Positions 57,460-64,000 of a DNA stretch of 64,000 bases are shown here, piece by piece. The DNA is taken from the NCBI GenBank assembly GCA_938074135.1, contig CALJFL010000028.1, positions 1 to 64,000 on the forward strand. The letters run 5' to 3'. Each line of letters opens with the position of its first letter. The stretch's first letter is position 1. The DNA is from an uncultured Halieaceae bacterium (lineage in GTDB: Bacteria; Pseudomonadota; Gammaproteobacteria; Pseudomonadales; Halieaceae). The notes under the pieces were generated by a model. It was given only the letters and a program-made list of their open reading frames with translations, did not search any database and had not been told where the DNA came from. Both the position numbers and the translations under genes were made by a program.

Positions 57460-58148
57460 TGAGTGAGTTAGAGAACCAGAGCCGGCAGGATAGCGGTCGC
57501 TCGCCGGCCCAGACGCGTGGAGTTCGGTTGACGGTTGCCCTCGTGGTGGTCTTCATGATCGTAATTGTGGCGGGGTTCGTCTATCGAATTCAACAGCCGA
57601 GAGTTATGACGACCACCGAGATGAAGGCCAACGGCCTGTTTGTCTTTGAGACACCCCGGGCACTGGGTGAGTTTGAGCTCACCGACCATCGCGGACAGCC
57701 CTTCACCCAGGATTCGCTCAAGGGTGGTTGGACGCTGGTATTTTTCGGTTTTACCTACTGCCCGGATATTTGCCCAACGACCATGGCGTTCCTGAACCAG
57801 TTGCTCGGTGAGCTGGAGGGCACTGAAGTGGCAGACACTTCGGTGGTGATGATTTCGGTCGATCCGGCTCGCGATACCGTGGAGCAACTAGCCGGGTACG
57901 TGCCGTTTTTTAACCCGGAGTTTACTGGCGTGACTGGCGAGTTTCTCACGCTGCACCGGGTGGCAACCGCGCTCAATACACCGTTTCGCAAGGTGCCGGG
58001 CCAGGGTGAGGATTATCTGATAGATCATAGTGCCAATGTGGTACTGATAAATCCACGCGGTGATTACCACGGTTTTTTCAAGGCTCCCCTGGATCTGGCT
58101 AAAATGAAAGTGACCTACCGATCAGCCCGTGTTCTCTGGGAGCAATAG
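57459..58148 (+). CDS. SCO1/SenC copper chaperone
   Basis: 229 residues; the ATG overlaps the ctaB stop by one base. One N-terminal membrane anchor (about 24-44) and a periplasmic thioredoxin fold with the copper ligands Cys-x3-Cys in FTYCPDICPTTMAFL near 107 and His in YLIDHSANVVLINP near 192. SCO proteins mature the CuA centre of CoxB. Last gene of the cox locus. Confidence 0.94.
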   Translation: MSELENQSRQDSGRSPAQTRGVRLTVALVVVFMIVIVAGFVYRIQQPRVMTTTEMKANGLFVFETPRALGEFELTDHRGQPFTQDSLKGGWTLVFFGFTYCPDICPTTMAFLNQLLGELEGTEVADTSVVMISVDPARDTVEQLAGYVPFFNPEFTGVTGEFLTLHRVATALNTPFRKVPGQGEDYLIDHSANVVLINPRGDYHGFFKAPLDLAKMKVTYRSARVLWEQ

Positions 58149-58178
58149 CCGAAGCCCTTCCTGATAAGACCTCAAGTG

Positions 58179-58430
58179 TTAGTCGGCACTTACCAACATC
58201 GGCTGCCAATCACCTTTCTCAAGGGCCTTGCGCTCTAGATTAAGTTCTATTTTAGCATCCAATTCTGATGATACGGCCTGGACGTCAATTGGGGTAAAGA
58301 TGGGCGCGGACCCCTCTTGCCCGCTTACAACCGTTGTAGTGTCCTGCGCTTCGGTCTGCTCGATCGGTGCCGCCTGGCCAGCGCTGACCCCGGTGGCCAG
58401 CAGAAATAACGCCATACATAATGCTCTCAT
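58179..58430 (-). CDS. Small secreted protein of unknown function
   Basis: 83 residues. Clear signal peptide (MRALCMALFLLATGVSAG), then a short acidic, Ser/Thr-rich mature part of about 60 residues with no cysteine pairs or known motif. AAGGAG lies 9 bp before the ATG, which supports a real gene. It converges on the sco gene. Function unknown. Confidence 0.65.
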   Translation of the reverse strand: MRALCMALFLLATGVSAGQAAPIEQTEAQDTTTVVSGQEGSAPIFTPIDVQAVSSELDAKIELNLERKALEKGDWQPMLVSAD

Positions 58431-58786
58431 CGGTTTACTCTCCTTGTTGATGTTACCTTGATGGGTTATACGGTAACACTTTTGATTGAGATCACTATAT
58501 TGTGCCGTTATTCAGCCAGTTCAAGCCCCATGTGAATTAATCACACTCCACAATAAAAATACCTAAGACATTGTTTTTTATAAATATAAATACTAGGCGC
58601 CCAGTTTTGAAAGTCGACGGTGCGAAAATGTAACGTTTTATCTGTTCAGGTAACGTCAGGCTTGTGCGCGGCTCGCAGCAACAGAGCGTGATCATGGTGG
58701 CACTGAGTGCGTGGTATTTTTGCTTTGGATGGGCTTTAATTCGATCTCGCCGGGCTACCGGCACCTTACAAAGCAAGGCAGACCCT
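58431..58786. promoter_or_regulatory. Intergenic region between the small secreted gene and polA
   Basis: 356 bp, AT-rich in its centre. TGTGAATTAATCACA at 58531-58545 is a near-palindrome resembling a CRP site but with a 5-bp rather than 6-bp spacer. GTAACGT is directly repeated at 58630-58636 and 58650-58656, 20 bp apart, upstream of polA. Promoters for both flanking genes should lie here. Confidence 0.4.
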
Positions 58787-61504
58787 ATGTCCGAAGCGCA
58801 TGCGCCGATCGTCCTGGTGGACGGTTCCTCTTACCTTTACCGGGCGTTTCACGCGTTACCACCACTGACCAATTCCCGGGGTGAGGCTACCGGTGCCGTC
58901 AAAGGCGTCATCAGCATGTTGCGCCGTCTGTATAAGGACTACCCGAATAGCCCCATCGTTGTGGTGTTTGATGCCAAGGGCAAGACCTTCCGTGACGAGA
59001 TATTCGAAGCCTACAAGGCGCAACGGCCGCCCATGCCCGATGAATTGCGAGAACAGGTTGAGCCTATCCACGACATTGTTCGCGCTATGGGGCTGCCGTT
59101 GCTGTGCGTGCCGGGGGTGGAGGCAGACGATGTCATTGGCACGTTAGCCCGGCAGGCCAGCGCCGAGTCGCGGCCAGTAGTCATTTCGACCGGCGACAAG
59201 GACATGGCCCAGTTGGTTGATCAGCATACAACGCTGGTCAATACCATGACCGAATCGGTGCTGGATATTGATGGCGTGAAGGCCAAGTTTGGTATCCCGC
59301 CCGAACTGATTATCGATTTTCTGGCGCTGATGGGCGACAAGGTCGACAATATTCCCGGCGTGCCGGGGGTAGGTGAGAAGACTGCGCTGGCGCTCCTGCA
59401 AGGCCTGGGCAGCCTGGACGAGATTTACAACAACCTCGATAAAGTCGCGGATCTGGAATTTCGAGGTGCCAAGACAATGGGCGCCAAGCTCGCCGCAGAG
59501 CGTGCCAACGCGGACCTGTCTTACCAATTGGCCACGATCAAGACGGATGTAGAGCTCGATGCGGGTCCTTCGGATTTGGTCAATGGCGAGCCAGACCGTG
59601 AGGCCTTGCTGACCCTGTTTACGCGATTGGAATTCAATACCTGGTTGGAAGAACTGCTGGGCGATGCAGATCCTGCGGCCGAGGCGGAGCAGGCCACGGG
59701 GATATACGAGACGGTTCTGGACGCGGCCGACTTTGATCGCTGGCTTGAGCAGCTGACTGCGGCCGAGCTCTTCGCCTTTGATACCGAGACCACCAGCCTC
59801 GATTACATGGAGGCGCAGGTAGTCGGTGTATCGTTCGCGGTCGACGTCGGTGAGGCGGCCTACGTGCCATTGGCCCATGATTATCTTGGCGCGCCGGCGC
59901 AGCTTGATCGGGACATGGTGCTGGGTCGACTCAAACCGCTGCTGGAGGATGACAACAAGGCCAAGTTGGGCCAGAACCTCAAATACGACGCCAGTGTACT
60001 GGCCAATCACGGCATTACGCTGCGCGGCATCGCTTTTGACACCATGCTTGAGTCCTATGTGCTGGACTCGACAGGCAGCCGGCACGACATGGATAGCCTG
60101 GCGCTCAAATACCTCGGCATGAAAACCATTCATTTTGAGGATGTGGCGGGGAAGGGCGCCAAGCAACTGACCTTCAATCAGGTCAAAGTCGAAGACGCCG
60201 CGCCCTATGCTGCCGAAGATGCTGATATCACCCTCCGTCTGCACCAGGCACTGTGGCCCAAACTGCAGGCCGAGCCTACCCTGACCTCAGTGTTCGAGGA
60301 TATAGAGCGGCCTCTGGTGCCAGTACTTTCGCGGATAGAGCGACAGGGCGCGTTGATCTCGAGGGAGCTGTTGGCACAACAAAGTACGGAGTTGGGAGCC
60401 CGCCTGACGCAGTTGCGCGACGAGGCCTATGGCCTTGCCGGTCAGGAATTCAACCTCGGTTCGCCCAAGCAGCTGGGCGAAATCCTTTTTCAAAAGCTCG
60501 AACTGCCGGTTATCAAGAAAACGCCCAAGGGCGCTCCATCGACAGCGGAAGATGTTCTGGCCGAACTTGCCCTGGATTATCCTCTGCCGAAATTGTTGCT
60601 GGAATACCGCAGCCTCAGCAAGCTCAAATCCACTTACACGGACAAGCTGCCGGAAATGATCAATCCGCGAACCGGCAGGGTACACACCTCCTACCACCAG
60701 GCGGTCACGGCTACTGGCCGTTTGTCTTCTTCAGACCCCAATTTGCAGAATATTCCGATCAGGACGGAGGAGGGCAGGCGGATAAGGCAGGCCTTCATCG
60801 CTCCACAGGGGTACCGGATTGTGGCGGCCGATTACTCGCAGATTGAATTGCGTATTATGGCGCATCTGTCCGGCGATGAGGGGTTATTACAGGCCTTTAA
60901 CGACGGTCGTGATGTGCACCGGGCAACCGCCGCCGAGGTGTTCGATGTCGGGGAAGAAGAGGTTTCCGGTGACCAGCGCCGCAAGGCCAAGGCAATCAAC
61001 TTCGGCCTGATTTACGGAATGTCGGCCTTTGGCCTCGCCAAGCAGTTGCACCTGGGCCGCAATGAGGCGCAGCTGTATATCGATCGCTACTTCGAGCGTT
61101 ACCCGGGCGTGGCAGAGTATATGGACCGAACGCGGGCCCTGGCGCGGGAGCAGGGTTATGTTGAAACCCTGTTCGGCCGCCGGTTATACCTGCCTGAGAT
61201 AAATGCCCGCAACAAGATGCGGGCCCAGGCGGCAGAACGCACCGCAATCAATGCACCCATGCAGGGCAGCGCCGCGGATATCATCAAGAAGGCGATGTTA
61301 TCGGTAGACCAGTGGCTGCAGCACGGTGGGGCGGATGCCCGCATGATTATGCAGGTACATGATGAACTGGTGCTGGAGGTGGCGACTGGCGAGGTGTCGG
61401 ATGTCTGTGACCAGCTTTGTAGCATGATGTCGGCCGCTGCAGAGTTGGCAGTGCCGCTGCTGGTAGAAGCCGGTGTCGGTGATAATTGGGATGAGGCTCA
61501 TTAA
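58787..61504 (+). CDS. polA: DNA polymerase I
   Basis: 905 residues from the ATG at 58787; an upstream ATG in frame gives an unlike N-terminus. Three domains: 5'-3' exonuclease (about 1-290; [33 protein letters not shown]), 3'-5' exonuclease (about 305-490) with the active DxE in [19 protein letters not shown], and the polymerase with motif [20 protein letters not shown], motif [20 protein letters not shown] and motif [12 protein letters not shown]. It fills gaps and removes Okazaki primers. All key residues I can see are present. Confidence 0.97.
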   Translation: MSEAHAPIVLVDGSSYLYRAFHALPPLTNSRGEATGAVKGVISMLRRLYKDYPNSPIVVVFDAKGKTFRDEIFEAYKAQRPPMPDELREQVEPIHDIVRAMGLPLLCVPGVEADDVIGTLARQASAESRPVVISTGDKDMAQLVDQHTTLVNTMTESVLDIDGVKAKFGIPPELIIDFLALMGDKVDNIPGVPGVGEKTALALLQGLGSLDEIYNNLDKVADLEFRGAKTMGAKLAAERANADLSYQLATIKTDVELDAGPSDLVNGEPDREALLTLFTRLEFNTWLEELLGDADPAAEAEQATGIYETVLDAADFDRWLEQLTAAELFAFDTETTSLDYMEAQVVGVSFAVDVGEAAYVPLAHDYLGAPAQLDRDMVLGRLKPLLEDDNKAKLGQNLKYDASVLANHGITLRGIAFDTMLESYVLDSTGSRHDMDSLALKYLGMKTIHFEDVAGKGAKQLTFNQVKVEDAAPYAAEDADITLRLHQALWPKLQAEPTLTSVFEDIERPLVPVLSRIERQGALISRELLAQQSTELGARLTQLRDEAYGLAGQEFNLGSPKQLGEILFQKLELPVIKKTPKGAPSTAEDVLAELALDYPLPKLLLEYRSLSKLKSTYTDKLPEMINPRTGRVHTSYHQAVTATGRLSSSDPNLQNIPIRTEEGRRIRQAFIAPQGYRIVAADYSQIELRIMAHLSGDEGLLQAFNDGRDVHRATAAEVFDVGEEEVSGDQRRKAKAINFGLIYGMSAFGLAKQLHLGRNEAQLYIDRYFERYPGVAEYMDRTRALAREQGYVETLFGRRLYLPEINARNKMRAQAAERTAINAPMQGSAADIIKKAMLSVDQWLQHGGADARMIMQVHDELVLEVATGEVSDVCDQLCSMMSAAAELAVPLLVEAGVGDNWDEAH

Positions 61505-61515
61505 GTTTTTTTGAT

Positions 61516-61543
61516 GGAACTTTCTGCGGCCTGCGTCGTCTGA
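61516..61543 (+). promoter_or_regulatory. Sigma-E/AlgU-type promoter of the sRNA gene
   Basis: GGAACTT at 61516-61522 and TCTGA at 61539-61543, separated by 16 bp, match the extracytoplasmic stress sigma factor consensus. Predicted transcription start is about 61549. Confidence 0.65.
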
Positions 61544-61548
61544 TAAAG

Positions 61549-61662
61549 AGTAGTAATTGCTACTACCGGTGACCTGTTTCGATGGGTCATCGCGAGCAAG
61601 TCTCTTTCCCCAGAGACCAAGCTGTCCCGGCTGCCTTCCCCCTACAGGCAGCCGGGTTTTTT
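61549..61662 (+). ncRNA. Candidate small RNA in the polA-engB interval (ErsA-like position)
   Basis: About 114 nt, from the predicted start to the terminator. Fold features: a first stem AGTAG/CTACT (61549-61564); a second stem GTCTC/GAGAC (61600-61617) that displays the C-rich loop TTTCCCCA; and a strong terminator. Pseudomonas ErsA is encoded between polA and engB and is driven by AlgU, and enterobacterial Spot 42 has the same neighbours. Location, promoter type and C-rich loop all favour an ErsA counterpart. Sequence identity to ErsA was not tested. Confidence 0.7.
61626..61662 (+). terminator. Rho-independent terminator of the sRNA
   Basis: CCCGGCTGCC (61626-61635) and GGCAGCCGGG (61647-61656) form a perfect 10-bp stem with an 11-base loop, followed by six T. 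A very strong intrinsic terminator. Confidence 0.92.
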
Positions 61663-61685
61663 ACTGCTTATCGCCCCTCGAGGAG

Positions 61686-62342
61686 CTATTCTTCCAAGTC
61701 GTCATCGTAGACGCTGACGTCAGTTAACCAGGCGTCCAGTACGGCAATCAGCTCGGGGTGACCGGTGTGCTTGAGCGCGGAAAACAGTTGGACGGTGACC
61801 ATGTCCCCGTGCCCGGCCAGCTGCGCGCGCACCTTGAGCAGGGTACTTTTAGCGGGCCCCTTTTTCAGTTTGTCCGCCTTGGTCAGTAAAATGTGCACCG
61901 GCATGCCTGCGGCCATTGCCCAACCCAGCATTTGCTCATCAAAAGGTTGCAGGGGGTGACGGGTATCCATCATCAGCACCAGCCCGCGCAGACTTTGCCG
62001 TTGCTGCAGGTAATTCTCCAGTTGTTTGGTCCACTCCCGTTTAACCGCCTGTGGAACCTTGGCAAAACCATAGCCCGGTAGGTCAACCAGCCGCTGTTGC
62101 TCGCTTAGCTGAAAGAAGTTGAGCAGTTGCGTGCGGCCCGGGGTCTTGGAGGTCCTCGCCAGTTTCTTGTTGTTGGTTAAGCTATTGATTGCACTCGATT
62201 TACCGGCGTTGGACCGGCCCGCGAAGGCGACCTCCCAGCCCTCGTCCGCCGGGCATTGTGACAGCTTGCTGGCGCTGGTCAGGAAACTGGCCTGGCGGTA
62301 ATCGGGTGCATTAATGGCCCCGTTGGGGTCGCTGACGGTCAT
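61686..62342 (-). CDS. engB: Ribosome biogenesis GTPase EngB (YsxC/YihA)
   Basis: 218 residues from the ATG at 62342, matching the family N-terminus; earlier in-frame ATGs at 62423 and 62444 add a tail overlapping the cytochrome gene. GTPase motifs: G1 [16 protein letters not shown]2/G3 region [11 protein letters not shown] and [13 protein letters not shown]4 LLTKADKL, and G5 near LFSALKHTG. EngB is needed for 50S subunit assembly. Confidence 0.95.
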   Translation of the reverse strand: MTVSDPNGAINAPDYRQASFLTSASKLSQCPADEGWEVAFAGRSNAGKSSAINSLTNNKKLARTSKTPGRTQLLNFFQLSEQQRLVDLPGYGFAKVPQAVKREWTKQLENYLQQRQSLRGLVLMMDTRHPLQPFDEQMLGWAMAAGMPVHILLTKADKLKKGPAKSTLLKVRAQLAGHGDMVTVQLFSALKHTGHPELIAVLDAWLTDVSVYDDDLEE

Positions 62343-62461
62343 AAGGTGGGTCGCTTTTTTGGAGAGCACATCTCGTATATAATGCCACAGCTTTTTTCGA
62401 CTGTTATCAAATGCTTGCGGCATGTGGCCGCGAACCCGAACCAAGAGATCCGAGGTCCCCG

Positions 62462-62755
62462 ATGAAGAAGCTGTTAATTATGGCCGGTATGGTATTTGCC
62501 GCAGGCGCTATGGCCGAGCCCGATATGGACAAGTACAACAAGAGCTGTGCAGTTTGTCATGCATCGGGCGCCGCCAATGCACCCAAGACTGGCGATGCCG
62601 CTGCCTGGGAGCCGCGTATGGCCAAGGGCATGGATGCCATGGTGCAATCTGTTCAGAACGGCCTCAATGCCATGCCGCCCAAGGGTATGTGCTTTGACTG
62701 TACCGCCGACGAGTACAAGGCGTTGATCGAATACATGGCCAAGCCCGCAAGCTGA
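62462..62755 (+). CDS. Cytochrome c5 family protein
   Basis: 97 residues from the ATG at 62462. Signal peptide ending AGAMA, one haem site CAVCH near residue 33, and the [20 protein letters not shown] segment with the axial Met and the c5-type second cysteine pair. A small periplasmic electron carrier. It lies before the c4 gene as in Pseudomonas. Confidence 0.93.
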   Translation: MKKLLIMAGMVFAAGAMAEPDMDKYNKSCAVCHASGAANAPKTGDAAAWEPRMAKGMDAMVQSVQNGLNAMPPKGMCFDCTADEYKALIEYMAKPAS

Positions 62756-62790
62756 AAAGCCCTGTACCCTAAAACTATTTTGGAAAACCC

Positions 62791-63426
62791 ATGAACAAGT
62801 TTGTAATGACGATTGCCCTTCTGCTGGGCTTTACACAGCTGGCTCAATCGGCAGAACTTTACCTGACCGGCGACGCAGCCGCGGGCAAGGAAAAGGCAGT
62901 CACCTGCAGTGCTTGCCACGGTGCCGATGGCAATAGCGCAGCCCCGACTTTTCCCAAACTGGCCGGGCAGGGGTCGCGCTACCTGCAAAAGCAAATGCGC
63001 AATATTCGCGATGGCTCGCGGCCGGTTCCTACCATGGTGGGGCAGGTAGACAACATGTCTGACCAGGATCTGGCTGATATCGCAGCTTTTTATGCCAGCC
63101 AGCCGGGCTCCGGCGGTCAGACCGACCCGGAGCTATTGGCTCTTGGAGAAAAGGTGTATCGCAGTGGTGTTATGGAGCGTAAGGTAGCCGCCTGTATTGC
63201 CTGCCATTCACCCACTGGCAAGGGCAATGCGCCCGCGGGCTTCCCAGCACTGGCCGGCCAACATGCCGAGTACACAGCGACCCAGCTGCGCATGTATCGC
63301 AAGGGCTATGAGGATGAGGCGGGTCGGACCAATGACGGTGACAGCAAAATCATGCGTACCACCGCATTCGGTTTGAGCGACAAGGAAATCGAGGCCGTAG
63401 CCAGTTATGTTGCGGGCTTGAAATAA
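62791..63426 (+). CDS. Di-haem cytochrome c4
   Basis: 211 residues. Signal peptide ending AQSA, then two class I cytochrome c domains with CSACHGADGN near 35 and CIACHSPTGKG near 132, each followed by a methionine ligand region. c4 carries electrons from the bc1 complex to oxidases, so it fits with the cox locus upstream. A strong terminator follows. Confidence 0.95.
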   Translation: MNKFVMTIALLLGFTQLAQSAELYLTGDAAAGKEKAVTCSACHGADGNSAAPTFPKLAGQGSRYLQKQMRNIRDGSRPVPTMVGQVDNMSDQDLADIAAFYASQPGSGGQTDPELLALGEKVYRSGVMERKVAACIACHSPTGKGNAPAGFPALAGQHAEYTATQLRMYRKGYEDEAGRTNDGDSKIMRTTAFGLSDKEIEAVASYVAGLK

Positions 63427-63444
63427 TTGTTCGCCCCTAGTAGA

Positions 63445-63469
63445 AAAGGTGGCTGCGGCCACCTTTTTT
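63445..63469 (+). terminator. Rho-independent terminator after cytochrome c4
   Basis: AAAGGTGGC and GCCACCTTT form a 9-bp stem with the loop TGCG, running into six T (63464-63469). Confidence 0.9.
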
Positions 63470-63534
63470 GTGTCTTATGAAACAAGCCAGTTGAATTGCT
63501 GTCTCACAGTGAGACCGAACTGATGGAGAAAAAT

Positions 63535-64000
63535 ATGTTGAAGCGCCTACTGCTGCCCGTTGCCCTGGTATTACTGACGCCTCTTTGGGCCTGTGCCCAG
63601 GAAGGGCAGACCTGGGAAGAGGGCAAGCACTATGACCTCATTACACCCGCCATCCGAACGGCGGACCCGGCTGAAATAGAAGTCACAGAGTTTTTCTGGT
63701 ACGGCTGTGGCCACTGTTACAACTTCGAGCCGATCATCAGTCAGTGGAAAAAGACCCTCGGTGACGACGTCATCTTCCGCGGTTCTCCCGCCGCCTGGAA
63801 CGCGCCTATGGAGTTACATGCGAAAGCGTATTACACCGCCGATGTTCTCGGTGTAATGGATACCATGCACCTTGTTATCTTCCAGGCCATGAATGTTGAC
63901 CGCAAGCGCCTGTCTTCAGAGGCGGAGATCGGCAAGCTGTTTGGCGAGCACGGTGTCAGCGAGGAAGACTTCAGCAAGGCGTTTAATTCTTTTGGCGTCA
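63535..64000 (+). CDS. dsbA: Thiol:disulfide interchange protein DsbA (N-terminal part)
   Basis: 155 codons before the right edge; the gene is cut. ATG with GGAGA upstream. Signal peptide ending near LWACAQ, then the DsbA thioredoxin fold with the active site FFWYGCGHCYNFEP (Cys-Gly-His-Cys, near residue 55) and the start of the helical insert. DsbA oxidises cysteines of secreted proteins. It follows the c4 gene as in Pseudomonas. The signal peptide region contains a Cys that could suggest a lipoprotein, but the lipobox is poor. Confidence 0.92.
   Translation, partial: MLKRLLLPVALVLLTPLWACAQEGQTWEEGKHYDLITPAIRTADPAEIEVTEFFWYGCGHCYNFEPIISQWKKTLGDDVIFRGSPAAWNAPMELHAKAYYTADVLGVMDTMHLVIFQAMNVDRKRLSSEAEIGKLFGEHGVSEEDFSKAFNSFGV

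Noticed and set aside
58531..58545. CRP binding site
   Set aside because: The half sites TGTGA and TCACA are right but the spacer is 5 bp instead of 6, so it is listed only as a symmetric word.
59144..60244. 366-codon open frame antisense to polA
   Set aside because: Shadow of a GC-rich conserved gene; composition is typical of a reverse-frame translation and no family is recognisable.

Overview
This 64 kb window is the replication-origin region of a gammaproteobacterial chromosome. Gene order (yidC-yidD-rnpA-rpmH | oriC | dnaA-dnaN-recF-gyrB; glyQS; trkHA-rsmB-fmt-def | lysM-dprA-purE-tsaC-hemF-aroE; coxBA-ctaG-coxC; polA-sRNA-engB-cytochrome c5/c4-dsbA) and protein character resemble Pseudomonas and the marine Cellvibrionales/Halieaceae-type bacteria. 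The exact genus cannot be settled from the sequence alone. No tRNA, rRNA, CRISPR array or recognisable transposase was seen.

Layout. 1-1108: leftward ribosome/membrane-insertion genes. 1109-1625: oriC with two perfect, oppositely oriented DnaA boxes around an AT-rich stretch. 1626-8013: dnaA, dnaN, recF, gyrB, with two perfect parS-type palindromes inside recF. 8021-12474: an accessory-looking module (LysR regulator divergent from a tandem-DUF302 lipoprotein, a DUF4345 membrane protein and an arylsulfatase-like protein whose active-site motif reads CSITR). Related inverted repeats bracket this module. 12593-14528: two overlapping genes, a degenerate sigma-54-activator-like AAA+ protein and an unknown protein. 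14758-26393: a Pil-Chp type chemosensory operon (PilG-, PilI-, PilJ-, PilK-like proteins, ChpA divided between two genes, ChpC-like CheW, unknown protein). 26619-28834: three poorly characterised genes, including a chalcone-isomerase-like/TonB-C fusion. 28999-34089: rmuC, gmhB, glyS, glyQ leftward.

34193-49000: an LpxL-type acyltransferase and djlA rightward; trkH, trkA, rsmB, fmt, def leftward; then LysM protein, dprA, purE, tsaC, hemF, aroE rightward, followed by a gamma carbonic anhydrase, a YheV-like zinc ribbon and an unknown gene. 48790-50130: a MATE transporter whose conserved N-terminus extends upstream of any AUG/GUG/UUG codon. 50453-58148: a cytochrome c oxidase locus (coxB with a C-terminal haem c domain, coxA, ctaG, coxC, DUF2909, surf1, a conserved partner, ctaB, sco) with no ctaA between the partner gene and ctaB. 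58179-64000: small secreted protein, polA, an sRNA gene with a sigma-E/AlgU-type promoter and strong terminator in the position of Pseudomonas ErsA, engB, cytochromes c5 and c4, and the start of dsbA.

How the parts fit: the window combines core replication and segregation (oriC, DnaA, parS), protein synthesis and maturation (GlyQS, Fmt, Def, RsmB, TsaC), aerobic respiration (oxidase, c4/c5) and envelope functions with one large surface-signalling operon. The least explained DNA is the 8.0-14.5 kb stretch between gyrB and the chemosensory operon.
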